From contig JAIPBU010000029.1 in assembly GCA_021738535.1 (NCBI GenBank), forward strand, positions 1 through 48,853: DNA of 48,853 nucleotides, given 5' to 3'. The notes beneath the pieces are model-generated. The model was not told the origin of the DNA. It ran no database searches and saw only the letters and a list, made by a program, of their open reading frames with translations. A program made the translations under genes and the position numbers. Shown one piece after another: positions 9,301-18,413 of the stretch. This DNA comes from Bacteroidales bacterium. Its GTDB lineage: Bacteria; Bacteroidota; Bacteroidia; Bacteroidales; VadinHA17. Every line of letters starts with the position of its first letter. The stretch's first letter is position 1.

Positions 9301-10781
9301 TTGCAGAAAACTCCTCAATGACTATAGATTACCTGCAGACTAATTTTAATTTCTCAGACAGTATTACATTCACTGACAACAAAATAGTATTCAACCGTAT
9401 TGGTCTTCAGGATAATAACAACAATAATGCAGTAATCAACGGTCATGTTGCCCACAATAATTTTAAAGACTGGTTTGTTGACCTGAGAATAGATGCCGAA
9501 GACATCCTGGCAATGGATACAAGGCAGAAAGACAACAGTTTATTTTACGGAACAGCTTATGCATCCGGGCTTATTACAATTAAAGGTCCGGCGGGTAACC
9601 TGGATTTCAATATTTCAGCACAAACAGAAAAAAATACCAGGATGTTCATCCCCCTGCGCTCAGGTGAGGAGATAAACGACTATAGTTTTATAAGCTTCAG
9701 AAAAACCGAAAAGGAAAGTTCACAGGAAATACCCATAAAACTTCCCTTACTGGGAAGGAATGAAGAAAAGTCAATATCCCTGACTTTTGAACTTAAAGTT
9801 ACCCCGGAAGCTGAAGTACAGCTTGTTTTTGATTCCAGCCTGGGTGATGCCATGAAGGCAACCGGCTCTGGTACTCTTAATATGGCTCTTAACGAGGACG
9901 GTGATTTTACAATATTCGGAGACTATGTTATAGAGGACGGTGAATACCAGCTTACATTAGGAAATATCTTCAACAAGAAGTTTGTTGTTGAAGAAGGAGG
10001 AACCATTTCATGGAACGGTGACATAATGGATGCATATGTTGATGCCAGGGCAATATATAAACTTAAGGCTTCACTTGAGGACCTGCTACAGGATGAAGCA
10101 TATTCATCAAGAATACCTGTCGAATGCCACCTGAACATGAGCGGCCAGCTTGTTAATCCTGTCATAGGTTTCGATATCTATCTTCCCACTGCAGATGAAG
10201 GAGCTCGAACACTGCTGAATGACATGATTGATTCAGAAGAAGACATGAGCCGTCAATTCCTCTATCTGCTTGTAATGAACAGCTTCTACCCCGGCCCGTC
10301 CATGGCCTCCGCAGCAGTCAACACAACTAACGCAGGAGCATCAGCCATGGGAGTAACCACAACAGAAATGCTTTCTAACCAGCTTAGTAACTGGCTGTCG
10401 CAGATAAGTAACGACTTTGATATAGGATTTACCTACCGTCCGGGTAACGAAATCAGTACCCAGGAAGTTGAGGTTGCCCTTTCAACTCAATTATTAAATG
10501 ACAGGGTCGTTATTAATGGTAATTTTGACGTAGGGGGAGAACAAACCACATCAAGCACAAATGATATTTCGGGCGATTTTGACGTTGAGGTAAAACTTAC
10601 CGAGAAATTACGATTCAAAGTCTTCAATCGCTCAAATGACAATCTAATGTATGAAACAGCACCTTATACACAGGGATTTGGACTTTTCTACAGGCAGAGC
10701 TTCGATAAACTGGGTGATCTTTTCAAAAAGAAAAAGGACAAAATGAAAAAAGAAGATGATCCGGAGATAGTTGAAGAATAA
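6327..10781 (+). CDS. tamB: TamB-family inner-membrane/periplasmic translocation and assembly protein
   Basis: A giant protein of 1484 residues. A single N-terminal transmembrane anchor (about 8-30) is followed by more than 1300 residues of beta-strand-rich, repetitive periplasmic sequence expected to form a long beta-taco groove. The C-terminal TamB (DUF490) domain has GDYVIEDGEYQLTLG, NKKFVVEEGGTISW and the final barrel-like strands. AsmA/TamB-like proteins bridge inner and outer membranes and are implicated in outer-membrane protein assembly and phospholipid transport. I start at ATG 6327; the TTG at 6297 lies inside the -7 box. It ends in a Lys/Glu-rich tail. The divergent tsaD-tamB pairing is common in Bacteroidota, from general knowledge. 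Confidence 0.92.
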   Translation: MSKNKKIYKIPLLIILVLIFLSGSSLLILRNPSVQTWLFHKFAGKVSLDKEINLSVSDIKFTFFNKIYVTDLLIRDNTSDTLIYAPELSAGIRKVKPRQRLIHLGRIDIDKPVIKLRPDTNDILNIQYFGNLLINKDTAKRNKDLIIRQINITDGRLDYNSGKEVHPDKYPDFERVTLNNLELKLDNFNKHYKNIETSVSEMAFVTDRGFEINNLFTEINIGQDKFELLDPTIRTPNSFINSNLIGLEIMSKVDDFNFFNDALFRLNMQSSLVSLTDLGYFIKPLEGYNNEFIFSGNLNGTVSEINGRDILLSYSDSTMVIGDFDLSGLPDIDNTFMFIDINSLTTTASEISEFNIPGKGRIDPGKEFKRLGKLSFTGNFTGFIHDFVTYGTISSDLGSLSTDILLRPDTSNTFYYNGTLSVNSVDLGKILRKEEILGPVSANIDIDGTSKSFKKFRANLNANIDSLDLMGYSYKNIKIDGLVTERIWDGKVSSNTDNLKMDLLGRFDFTKQIPEVDLSLNLLEADLHALNIDPADTLSTLSLLLTANLKGESTEQVEGNIRLLNPRLVRSNGKFDLYDGNLISEKTDSTSMQLKLRTDYLDAMVKGSYDPSKIIADMQYAISQIFPSIFDKAPESLSGNNDFEYSINFKNTDRLNEFFKTGLLISPDFQISGTLKPEESLSMKANGNYLVYNMNSLSEPEISMNIQDSLASFQLNSKEMSIINRLSFQELSISSDAYNDFFSFSFDWTNKGNLKNQGLFSASGEFIKGNNNRKGFELTVNPTDLYINDHLYRITESSIKLDSTALDVDSLLIERNKRLFLVDGKVSEDPADTITVSFNRLQLAGLNNLEKINATGDDKNIEFILEGLLSGNILLTDVYNNIMFESDIQINDFATNEHELGDVSLLSEWDKNDKIAKINFKNDKDGTNTFNVRGDYAPDSRDINLSASVDSMPLDILNLFLKSFASDVRGYGSGNVGIKGRDGEIFLEGSVLAENSSMTIDYLQTNFNFSDSITFTDNKIVFNRIGLQDNNNNNAVINGHVAHNNFKDWFVDLRIDAEDILAMDTRQKDNSLFYGTAYASGLITIKGPAGNLDFNISAQTEKNTRMFIPLRSGEEINDYSFISFRKTEKESSQEIPIKLPLLGRNEEKSISLTFELKVTPEAEVQLVFDSSLGDAMKATGSGTLNMALNEDGDFTIFGDYVIEDGEYQLTLGNIFNKKFVVEEGGTISWNGDIMDAYVDARAIYKLKASLEDLLQDEAYSSRIPVECHLNMSGQLVNPVIGFDIYLPTADEGARTLLNDMIDSEEDMSRQFLYLLVMNSFYPGPSMASAAVNTTNAGASAMGVTTTEMLSNQLSNWLSQISNDFDIGFTYRPGNEISTQEVEVALSTQLLNDRVVINGNFDVGGEQTTSSTNDISGDFDVEVKLTEKLRFKVFNRSNDNLMYETAPYTQGFGLFYRQSFDKLGDLFKKKKDKMKKEDDPEIVEE

Positions 10782-10800
10782 AAAAATAAATTTATTTTTG
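10771..10800 (+). promoter_or_regulatory. Promoter of nhaD
   Basis: TTG (10771-10773) lies inside the last codons of tamB; 19 bp further on is TATTTTTG (10793-10800). The nhaD ATG follows 52 bp later. Both boxes and the spacing fit the Bacteroidota sigma consensus. Confidence 0.6.
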
Positions 10801-10852
10801 TGGCTCATTCGTTTTAACATCAATTGTTAGATAATAAAAATCAATATCAACT

Positions 10853-12325
10853 ATGTTTTTATTAATGGTCGTAATCTTTGTCCTGGGCTATACTGCTATA
10901 GCCCTGGAGCACCCTATCAAGGTTGAAAAAGCTGCTAGTGCCCTTCTTACAGGTTCAATATTATGGGCACTCTATGCACTTTTCAGCGAGCAAATTCTGT
11001 CACTTAACCTTTCGCCTTCGTGGCATGAAGTTAAGACAATGGCACAGGGGTTTATCAATAATATCAAACCCAACATGACTGACCTTGAATTTGCAACTTC
11101 ACCTTACAGTGATACAGTAGAACTGGCTCATGAACCTTTTCACTTTGTTAAATATGAACTGGGCCATCACCTGATAGAGATAGCTGAGATTTTGTTCTTT
11201 CTCTTCGGAGCCATGACCATTGTAGAAACAGTAGACCAGCACCAGGGCTTCAAGGTTATAACGGATAAGATTAAAACCACCTCAAAAGTCAAACTGCTCT
11301 GGATACTCAGCTTACTTACTTTCTTTATGTCAGCTGCCCTTGATAACCTTACCACGACAATTGTTATGGTTGCCTTGCTCAGGAAGCTGATAGCAGATAA
11401 AAAATCCAGGTGGTTCTTTGCCAGTATAATTGTTATTGCGGCAAATGCAGGGGGAGCATGGTCGCCTATAGGTGACGTTACAACTATTATGCTCTGGATA
11501 GGAGGCCAGGTAACAACACTGGCTATTATTTCAAGGGTTATTATTCCAAGTCTTGTGAGCATCGTTATACCTCTGATTATACTTTCATTTATGCTGAAAG
11601 GCAATGTTACAAGGCCTGTGGTTAACGGCGAGGAAGATAACTTTACAAGTAGGCGGGAAAGAGCTTTTATATTGATCCTGGGTATTGCATGCCTTATTAA
11701 TGTCCCTATATTCAAAAACCTTACACACCTGCCACCATACCTGGGTATGCTGTTCGGACTCGGAGTACTCTGGCTGGTAACAGAGATAATGCATAAGAAA
11801 AAATCATCCGAGGCCAGGAGTAAACTCAATATCTTCTATATAGTTAAAAGAGTTGATACACCCACAATATTCTTCTTCCTCGGTATTTTGCTTGCAGTAG
11901 CATCATTACAATCGGCCGGACAGCTGGCAGTAATGTCAGGCTGGCTCGACGAAAACCTGGGAAACATTTATGCAATTAACCTTGCTATAGGTGCTCTGTC
12001 TGCAATTGTTGACAATGTTCCACTGGTTGCAGGTGCCATGGGAATGTATCCAATTGCAAGCCCGGAAATGCTTGAAATGGCCGCCAATCCCGAATACCTG
12101 GGACTATTTGTCCAGGATGGACCTTTCTGGGAATTCCTGGCCTACTGTGCCGGAACAGGAGGAAGTATGCTTATTATAGGCTCAGCAGCCGGTGTAGCTG
12201 CAATGGGCCTTGAGAGAATTGACTTTATATGGTATATGAAAAAAATCACCTGGCTGGCTGTTATAGGATACCTTGCAGGTGCAGGGGCATACTGGTTGCA
12301 GGCTCAGATCTGGGTTGCTCACTAA
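10853..12325 (+). CDS. nhaD: NhaD-type sodium:proton antiporter
   Basis: This 490-residue inner-membrane protein of the ion transporter superfamily has about 12 hydrophobic segments. NhaD hallmarks include LDNLTTTIVMVALLRKL, NAGGAWSPIGDVTTIMLW and, in the second repeat, DNVPLVAGAMGMYP. It exchanges Na+ or Li+ for protons and supports salt and alkali tolerance, consistent with a marine or saline habitat. A long hydrophilic insert (about 55-100) separates the first two hydrophobic regions. It has its own promoter (10771-10800) and a terminator (12350-12386), so it is probably a single-gene unit. Confidence 0.93.
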   Translation: MFLLMVVIFVLGYTAIALEHPIKVEKAASALLTGSILWALYALFSEQILSLNLSPSWHEVKTMAQGFINNIKPNMTDLEFATSPYSDTVELAHEPFHFVKYELGHHLIEIAEILFFLFGAMTIVETVDQHQGFKVITDKIKTTSKVKLLWILSLLTFFMSAALDNLTTTIVMVALLRKLIADKKSRWFFASIIVIAANAGGAWSPIGDVTTIMLWIGGQVTTLAIISRVIIPSLVSIVIPLIILSFMLKGNVTRPVVNGEEDNFTSRRERAFILILGIACLINVPIFKNLTHLPPYLGMLFGLGVLWLVTEIMHKKKSSEARSKLNIFYIVKRVDTPTIFFFLGILLAVASLQSAGQLAVMSGWLDENLGNIYAINLAIGALSAIVDNVPLVAGAMGMYPIASPEMLEMAANPEYLGLFVQDGPFWEFLAYCAGTGGSMLIIGSAAGVAAMGLERIDFIWYMKKITWLAVIGYLAGAGAYWLQAQIWVAH

Positions 12326-12349
12326 AAACTGTTAACAAAAATATGGGAA

Positions 12350-12386
12350 CGGGATATAATACAAAAGATTATATCTCGTTTTTTTT
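12350..12386 (+). terminator. Rho-independent terminator of nhaD
   Basis: CGGGATATAAT pairs with ATTATATCTCG around a 7-nt loop and is followed by eight T residues. Confidence 0.85.
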
Positions 12387-12530
12387 ATATCTTCGACTGA
12401 ATTAATGGAACGTTGAGAAAGAAGAATTGAGATTAACGAATTAAGTTTTAAGATTTGATTTGATATTTGAGAAGAGCCGACAGGGCTAATTATTAAGAGA
12501 TCAGGAACTAATATAAATTATTTAACATAA

Positions 12531-13211
12531 ATGAGATTACTAAACATTGCTTTACAGGAATCAGAGCTGGTACTTGAAGAATCTGAACAGGTAACCCTTT
12601 CATTTGGAGAACTGGTACTAAAAGGAGGATGGGTGATGGTGCCCATTATTCTGCTTTCTCTCATTGCTATTTACATTTTCATTGAACGTTTTTACGTCAT
12701 TTCACGTGCAGGGCATGAGGATATGAATTTTATGAACAGGATAAAGGACTATATCTACGACAGCAAAATAGATGCGGCTGCAGCATTGTGTAAATCTAAT
12801 AACTCACCTGCTTCACGCATGATAGCAAAAGGTATAACGCGTATTGGCAGGCCTTTAAATGATGTTAATACTACCATAGAAAATGTTGGCAAACTTGAAG
12901 TGTACAAACTTGAAAAGGGATTGCCAACGCTTGCTACAATTGCCGGGGCTGCACCAATGATAGGTTTTCTTGGTACGGTTATTGGAATGATTAAAGCGTT
13001 CTATGATATGGCAAATGCCGGGAATAATATTGATGTATCCCTGCTGAGTAATGGTATTTATACAGCTATGGTAACAACCGTTGCAGGATTAATAGTTGGA
13101 ATTCTTGCTTATTTTGCTTATAATATACTCGTTACCAAGGTTGAAAAAGTAATATTCAGGCTGGAGGCAACCTCCACCGAATTTATGGATATTTTGAACG
13201 AACCGGTTTAA
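12531..13211 (+). CDS. exbB: MotA/TolQ/ExbB proton channel family protein
   Basis: The 226-residue protein has a first transmembrane segment (about 35-55), a cytoplasmic loop, and two helices in the conserved MotA/ExbB domain, including IAGAAPMIGFLGTVIGMIKAF (about 137-157) and the AMVTTVAGLIVGILAYFAYN segment. It forms the proton channel that powers TonB-type energy transduction. It is followed 10 nt later by exbD and then a TonB-like gene. The 140 nt upstream of it hold no obvious gene and no clear TAnnTTTG box. Confidence 0.93.
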   Translation: MRLLNIALQESELVLEESEQVTLSFGELVLKGGWVMVPIILLSLIAIYIFIERFYVISRAGHEDMNFMNRIKDYIYDSKIDAAAALCKSNNSPASRMIAKGITRIGRPLNDVNTTIENVGKLEVYKLEKGLPTLATIAGAAPMIGFLGTVIGMIKAFYDMANAGNNIDVSLLSNGIYTAMVTTVAGLIVGILAYFAYNILVTKVEKVIFRLEATSTEFMDILNEPV

Positions 13212-13221
13212 AAAGACAGTC

Positions 13222-13614
13222 ATGGCAATCACTTCAAGAAATAAAATAAGTGTTCAGTTCAGTATGTCAGGAATGTCTGATATTGTATTCCTGCTGCTGA
13301 TATTTTTTATGATCACTTCCACGCTTATCCATCCCACAGCACTCAAGCTTTTACTTCCCAAAGGCAGCAGCCAGACATCAGCCAAGCCGCTGACTACTGT
13401 CTCTATTACCAGGGACCTTCAATACTATATAGAAGATCAGCCCGTTGCCTTTGAGAACCTTGAAGCCGCCCTGAGAGATAAGATAGGTGATGCAAAAGAG
13501 ACTTATGTTTCATTGCATACTGATAAAACTGTTCCGGTAGAACATGTTGTTAAAGTGATGAATATTGCGAAAAACAATCAATATAAATTAATTCTTGCAA
13601 CAAACCCCAAATAA
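13222..13614 (+). CDS. exbD: ExbD/TolR-family biopolymer transport protein
   Basis: This 130-residue protein has a short cytoplasmic N-terminus, one transmembrane helix with the conserved proton-carrying Asp (SGMSDIVFLLLIFFMITST, D20) and a periplasmic domain. It partners with ExbB to couple the proton gradient to the TonB-like protein encoded next. The downstream gene starts inside its last seven codons. Confidence 0.93.
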   Translation: MAITSRNKISVQFSMSGMSDIVFLLLIFFMITSTLIHPTALKLLLPKGSSQTSAKPLTTVSITRDLQYYIEDQPVAFENLEAALRDKIGDAKETYVSLHTDKTVPVEHVVKVMNIAKNNQYKLILATNPK

Positions 13615-14524
13615 CGACCTGTATAACTTTCCCTCCGAAAGGAAGAAAGGTATAATCGGTACGGTGATTTTCCACGTGCTGCTGGCTGTATTGCTTATAT
13701 CAGCCGGGCTTCATACAACCAAAATCCCTGAAGAGGAAGGTATACTGGTTAATTTTGGCACTGACGAAACAGGCTCGGGCCTTGTGGAGCCTTCTCCCTC
13801 ATCCACACCACCTGTAGCCTCTTCTGAGGAAGCTGATGATACTGAAGAGGAAACACAACAGGAGGAAGCTGTCAGCGAGACACAAGCTGAAGAAACACAG
13901 ATGACACAGGATTTTGAAGAAGCACCCGTGGTTAAGGAAGAGAAGGAGCAGGTTGACCCGGAAGAAGAACAGGAAAGGATAAGACAACAGAAACTGGAGG
14001 AAGAAAGACAAAGGAAAGAAGCTGAAGAGGCCGAAAGAAAGAGGCAGGAAGAAGCTGAAAGACAAAGGCTGGAAGAAGAACAGAGAAGGCGCACTGAAAT
14101 TATGAACCGTACACGCAATGCCCTGGAAAATGCCCGTGGCAGCGGTGAAAATGAAAACGAAGGCATTGAAGGAGGGGAAGGCAACCAGGGACAGGAGACA
14201 GGATCAACAGAGTCTGATATTTACGGTGAGGGAAGCGGTTTTGGTACAGAGGGAGTGTCTTTTGATCTTGCCGGCAGGCAGCCACGATCTCTTCCAAAAC
14301 CAAATTACGATATCCAGGAAGAAGGGATTGTTGTGGTTGAAGTAACGGTAGACAGAAATGGTAATGTAATAAACGCCAGACCGGGAGTCAGGGGTTCAAG
14401 CAATATAAACGAATATTTCCTCAAGGTTGCAAAGGAAGCAGCTCTAAAATCCAAATTTGATAAAAAGCCTGATGCCCCAAGCATACAAAAGGGAACGATA
14501 ACCTATCATTTCATCCTCAGGTAA
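13595..14524 (+). CDS. tonB: TonB/TolA-like energy transducer
   Basis: The 309-residue protein has a short cytoplasmic start, one transmembrane helix (about 20-40), a Glu/Gln/Pro-rich and then Arg/Glu/Gln coiled-coil stretch (about 65-175, TolA-like), a Gly-rich linker and a C-terminal TonB-type domain (VVEVTVDRNGNV ... KGTITYHFILR). It would span the periplasm to energise outer-membrane receptors. No ATG precedes the membrane helix; the only suitable start is TTG at 13595, 20 nt inside exbD, implying coupled translation. Its 3' end overlaps the opposing TSUP gene by 8 nt. TonB versus TolA identity is not settled by sequence alone. Confidence 0.87.
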   Translation: MQQTPNNDLYNFPSERKKGIIGTVIFHVLLAVLLISAGLHTTKIPEEEGILVNFGTDETGSGLVEPSPSSTPPVASSEEADDTEEETQQEEAVSETQAEETQMTQDFEEAPVVKEEKEQVDPEEEQERIRQQKLEEERQRKEAEEAERKRQEEAERQRLEEEQRRRTEIMNRTRNALENARGSGENENEGIEGGEGNQGQETGSTESDIYGEGSGFGTEGVSFDLAGRQPRSLPKPNYDIQEEGIVVVEVTVDRNGNVINARPGVRGSSNINEYFLKVAKEAALKSKFDKKPDAPSIQKGTITYHFILR

Positions 14525-15281
14525 TAAGATTAAACACACCCAGGAGCTTCACGGCTGAAACCAGTATGGCAAGCAATAAAACTATTCTCACAAATTTCGC
14601 CCCCCAGCTTACGGCAAAGCGCGTACCCAACCATGCCCCGGCCATGTTACCCACAGAGAGGATAAGGCCTATTTTCAGGTTCACCTGTCCGTTAATAAAA
14701 AATATCACCAGTGCTACGCCTGTATAAACAAGGATAATAAATACCTTGAGGGCATTGGCTTTTACCAGGTCGGTACCCACATTCAGGACAAGTCCCGCCA
14801 GAAGGAAAAAGCCAACCCCTGCCTGGATGAATCCCCCGTAAATACCGATAAGAAAAAATATAATCACCCTCCAGAACTTGGGGCCGCCCTCAATTGTACC
14901 CGATTGCTCCTTAATCCACCTGTCCGGTTTAAACAGAATAATAAAGAACATGAATACCAGCAATATACCAATGAACAGCCTCAATATTTGTTCATTAAAG
15001 TTCACTGCAATCATTGCACCAATAATGGAGCCTGCAGTTGCCGGGATAACAAGCCATAAGCCTTCCCTGTAATCGAACACTTTCTGTTTTTTAAACCCCC
15101 TTACAGCTACTATGTTCTGAAGAAAAAGTGCAACCCTGTTTGTACCGTTGGCTACATTTGCAGGAAGCCCCACAAACATCAGCATCGGTAATGTCAGTAA
15201 TGAGCCGCTACCGGCCATAGTATTTATAAAACCTGCAACAACACCAACAGCAATAACTGCTGCATAAATATACCACTCCAT
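14517..15281 (-). CDS. TSUP-family (TauE/SafE) membrane transporter
   Basis: This 254-residue protein has about eight hydrophobic segments with the TSUP repeat features GFINTMAGSGSLLTLPML near the N-terminus and GFIQAGVGFFLLAGLVL in the second half. The family exports sulfite, sulfoacetate or related anions; the substrate here is unknown. It lies 9 nt downstream of a response-regulator gene and is probably co-transcribed with it. Its stop codon overlaps the tonB stop region on the other strand. Confidence 0.88.
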   Translation of the reverse strand: MEWYIYAAVIAVGVVAGFINTMAGSGSLLTLPMLMFVGLPANVANGTNRVALFLQNIVAVRGFKKQKVFDYREGLWLVIPATAGSIIGAMIAVNFNEQILRLFIGILLVFMFFIILFKPDRWIKEQSGTIEGGPKFWRVIIFFLIGIYGGFIQAGVGFFLLAGLVLNVGTDLVKANALKVFIILVYTGVALVIFFINGQVNLKIGLILSVGNMAGAWLGTRFAVSWGAKFVRIVLLLAILVSAVKLLGVFNLIT

Positions 15282-15290
15282 ATAATACTA

Positions 15291-15680
15291 TTATTCAGGC
15301 TTACCAAGAATTTCGGATATTGCCCTCTCCAGGTTGGAAATAAGAGAATTATCTTTGATCACATAATCATCTATACCTTTCCTTGCCAGCTCAAGCACAA
15401 CATCTCCCCTGTCCTGACCGGACAGCATAATTACAGGCACATCCGGTTTTTGTTCTCGTATCCTGTCAAAAACTTCCATGCCGTTAAGCACTTTCTCCCC
15501 GGATTTAAAAAAATAATAATCAAGAATAATCAAATCCGGATCCCTGTCAAGAGCCTCAATACATTCCTCACCGTACTCAAAAGGCTCAACCAGGTAATCT
15601 TCTGAATTAAAGCGCTTTATTATAAGCTGGTTGATGAATGGATCATCATCCACAATAAATACTAATTTTCTGTCGCTCAT
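15291..15680 (-). CDS. Single-domain response regulator (receiver only)
   Basis: The 129-residue protein is a complete CheY-like receiver domain: acidic pocket D11-D13, phospho-acceptor D54 (LIILDYYFF), the switch Ser in IMLSGQD and the conserved Lys in YVIKD. There is no output domain, so it must act by protein contact, for example in a phosphorelay or on a histidine kinase. No kinase is in the window. It precedes the TSUP gene by 9 nt. Confidence 0.9.
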   Translation of the reverse strand: MSDRKLVFIVDDDPFINQLIIKRFNSEDYLVEPFEYGEECIEALDRDPDLIILDYYFFKSGEKVLNGMEVFDRIREQKPDVPVIMLSGQDRGDVVLELARKGIDDYVIKDNSLISNLERAISEILGKPE

Positions 15681-15812
15681 TTAGCAGCCTGAGTTGTAAC
15701 AGTTGTAAAGATAGAAAAAATGTTTCTGCAATAAAACATTTGCAAAATTTGATTTACCTCGTGGAAAACGCTGCAGTGCTGATAAATTATGATAAAACTA
15801 TTTAATTATTAC

Positions 15813-17093
15813 TTACCAGGTAAACAAGGGATAAGGATTCATCATTTCATTAACCTTCTTTCCAACACCGGCTATGACCTCTTCATCCTCAATATTTGAA
15901 ATCACTTCATCAATGAAATTCACAATATCGGCCATTGATCCCTCTTTGATTCCTCTTGTTGTTATGGCTGCAGTACCAACGCGCAACCCGGAAGTCTGGA
16001 AAGGAGACCTAGAGTCAAAGGGAACCATGTTTTTGTTAACCGTAATATGCGCCTTAACAAGTATGTTTTCTACTGCTTTTCCTGTAATCTCAGGATATTT
16101 TGAACGCAGGTCTATCAGCATGGAATGATTATCGGTGCCACCCGAGATAACATTATAACCCATTTTGATAAATTCATCAGCCATATGTGCCGCATTCTTT
16201 TGAACCTGCTGCTGATAGCTCTTAAATTCAGGGCTGAGTGCTTCTGCAAAAGCAACAGCCTTGGAGGCAATTACATGCTCAAGTGGCCCACCCTGTGTTC
16301 CTGGAAAAACTGCTGAATTAATAAGGGATGACATTTTACGCACTACTCCCTTCTTTGTTTTCCTGCCCCATGGGTTTTCGAAGTCCTTCCCAATAAGGAT
16401 TATTCCTCCCCTGGGGCCCCGAAGGGTCTTATGAGTAGTTGAAGTAACAATATGAGCATATTTAAGAGGATTCTTTAATAAACCTGCAGCTATAAGGCCT
16501 GCGGGGTGAGCCATATCTACCATAAAAATAGCTCCCACCCTGTCGGCAATGCTTCTCATCCTTTCGTAATCCCATTCTCTTGAGTAGGCTGAAGCACCGC
16601 CAATTATCATTTTGGGCTTTTCGCTCAGAGCCGTTTCTTCCATCTGATCGTAATCAATCAACCCGCTATCCGGGTCAACACCATATGAAACAGGATTATA
16701 AAGCAAACCTGACATATTAACGGGTGAACCATGTGTGAGGTGACCGCCATGAGAAAGATCCAGTCCCATAAAAGTATCCCCGGGCTTAAGAACAGCCATA
16801 AAAACAGCCATATTAGCCTGGGCACCGGAATGCGGCTGAACATTTGCATATTCAGCATCATACAGGTCTTTTACCCGTTCTATTGCAAGATTTTCAGACT
16901 CATCAACAACTTCACATCCACCATAATAACGCTTACCCGGATATCCCTCTGCATATTTATTCGTCATTACTGATCCCATAGCCTCAAGAACCTGCTGACT
17001 TACAAAGTTTTCAGATGCAATCAGTTCAATACCTTCCATCTGTCTTTGTCTTTCCTTCTCTATCAAGTCGAATATAACTGTATCCTTTTTCAT
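15813..17093 (-). CDS. glyA: Serine hydroxymethyltransferase
   Basis: GlyA (426 residues) interconverts serine and glycine with tetrahydrofolate and is the main source of one-carbon units. The PLP-binding Lys is K222 in [15 protein letters not shown]; the substrate-loop [14 protein letters not shown] (47-60) and LIASENF (24-30) are also clear. Length is standard. A TATATTTG box lies on the minus strand at 17152-17159, about 59 nt before the ATG. Confidence 0.98.
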   Translation of the reverse strand: MKKDTVIFDLIEKERQRQMEGIELIASENFVSQQVLEAMGSVMTNKYAEGYPGKRYYGGCEVVDESENLAIERVKDLYDAEYANVQPHSGAQANMAVFMAVLKPGDTFMGLDLSHGGHLTHGSPVNMSGLLYNPVSYGVDPDSGLIDYDQMEETALSEKPKMIIGGASAYSREWDYERMRSIADRVGAIFMVDMAHPAGLIAAGLLKNPLKYAHIVTSTTHKTLRGPRGGIILIGKDFENPWGRKTKKGVVRKMSSLINSAVFPGTQGGPLEHVIASKAVAFAEALSPEFKSYQQQVQKNAAHMADEFIKMGYNVISGGTDNHSMLIDLRSKYPEITGKAVENILVKAHITVNKNMVPFDSRSPFQTSGLRVGTAAITTRGIKEGSMADIVNFIDEVISNIEDEEVIAGVGKKVNEMMNPYPLFTW

Positions 17094-17151
17094 TTTAAAA
17101 CACTAATTTTAAGTTTTGGCAAATTAACTGCCATTGAATTTAACGCTCTAA

Positions 17152-17159
17152 CAAATATA
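17152..17159 (-). promoter_or_regulatory. -7 box of glyA
   Basis: On the minus strand this is TATATTTG, an exact TAnnTTTG match. I see no clear TTG at the expected -33 spacing. Confidence 0.4.
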
Positions 17160-17234
17160 ATCCTATTTTAGTATATTAGGAGATTATACGTACTGTTTTA
17201 TATACTTAAAGAACCTGAACTAATCATTGCAAAA

Positions 17235-18383
17235 ATGATAATTAAAAATCGATCTTTCAAAACAATCAGTTTGTTACTGACATTTTTAACTGCACTTTTG
17301 TTCATTACTGCCTGCATCGATAATACCCCGGGTGTTTATAAGGCAAGAGTAAAAAAGGGCCCGGTTCCGGTACCAGGGATTAAATTTGAACCTGAAAAAT
17401 ATATCTGCAAGAGGGCAGGAACTATAATAATTGATGGTATCCTGGATGAAGAGTCATGGACCTCTGCCGCTTGGACTGAGGATTTTGTTGATATAGAAGG
17501 TGAACTGAAACCTGAACCCCTGCACAGGACGAGGGTTAAAATGCTGTGGAATGACTCTTACCTGTACATTGCAGCAGAATTGTATGAACCACATATATGG
17601 GCCAAATTAAGGAAAAGAGATACTGTGATATTCTATGATAATGATTTTGAAGTTTTTATTGATCCTGATGGTGATACACATGAGTACATGGAATTTGAGA
17701 TGAATGCACTCAATACCCTCTGGGACCTTTTTCTTACAAAGCCCTACAGGGACAATGGCAGGGTATCCAACTCATGGGACATAAAAGGAATTGAAACAGC
17801 AGTTGATATATCCGGAACCATCAATGATCCTTCTGATACAGATGAAAAATGGGTGGTCGAACTGGCATTCCCACTTGAGGTGCTTGCCGAATTCGGCGGA
17901 TACCCAGAAGCAGGAAAAATATGGAGGATAAACTTTTCAAGAGTCAACTGGCAAACTGAAATAGTGGGAAATAATTATGTTAAGGCCATTGATCCTGAAA
18001 CAGGTAAGGCCTATCCTGAGTTTAACTGGGTGTGGTCGCCCCAGGGAGTTATAAATATGCATTATCCTGAAATGTGGGGCTACCTGCTGTTTTCAGATGA
18101 TAAACAGACCGCTCAAACCGCTGGCTTCACTTCCAAGAAAGATGAAGAAATTAAGTGGACCCTCAGAACACTGTATTATTCACAGAGAAAGTACGCCGGA
18201 GAGAATTCAACCTATTCGGATAATAAGAATATCCTGGCAATCTACGGATATACAGACATGGGGTATGATCCCGAAATCCTAGTGAAACCAACCGGTTACG
18301 AAGCATATATAGCGACTGAGGAAGATAGTATATTATGGACTATAAACAACCAGGGAAGGGTTTTCAAAAAGAACCTGGAATAG
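17235..18383 (+). CDS. Lipoprotein with CBM9-like carbohydrate-binding domain
   Basis: The 382-residue protein has a lipoprotein signal (hydrophobic 10-26, Cys27 in ITAC), then a family 9-like carbohydrate-binding fold starting at KRAGTIIIDGILDEESWTSAAWTEDF (about 53-78, IDG-LDE-W pattern) with VKMLWNDSYLYIAAELYEP and WVVELAFPLEVL. It probably sits in the envelope and binds sugar chains or their breakdown products. It lies 30 nt upstream of a GH29 fucosidase, which suggests a shared polysaccharide target. There is no SusC/SusD pair here, so this is not a full PUL. Confidence 0.8.
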   Translation: MIIKNRSFKTISLLLTFLTALLFITACIDNTPGVYKARVKKGPVPVPGIKFEPEKYICKRAGTIIIDGILDEESWTSAAWTEDFVDIEGELKPEPLHRTRVKMLWNDSYLYIAAELYEPHIWAKLRKRDTVIFYDNDFEVFIDPDGDTHEYMEFEMNALNTLWDLFLTKPYRDNGRVSNSWDIKGIETAVDISGTINDPSDTDEKWVVELAFPLEVLAEFGGYPEAGKIWRINFSRVNWQTEIVGNNYVKAIDPETGKAYPEFNWVWSPQGVINMHYPEMWGYLLFSDDKQTAQTAGFTSKKDEEIKWTLRTLYYSQRKYAGENSTYSDNKNILAIYGYTDMGYDPEILVKPTGYEAYIATEEDSILWTINNQGRVFKKNLE

Positions 18384-18413
18384 TTTCAACCAGAACTCTT
18401 ATCAATAATAATT

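Noticed and set aside
13711..14303. Cys/Ser-rich antisense frames opposite the TonB-like gene
   Set aside because: Same cause: antisense of Glu/Arg/Gln-rich codons, with no independent support.
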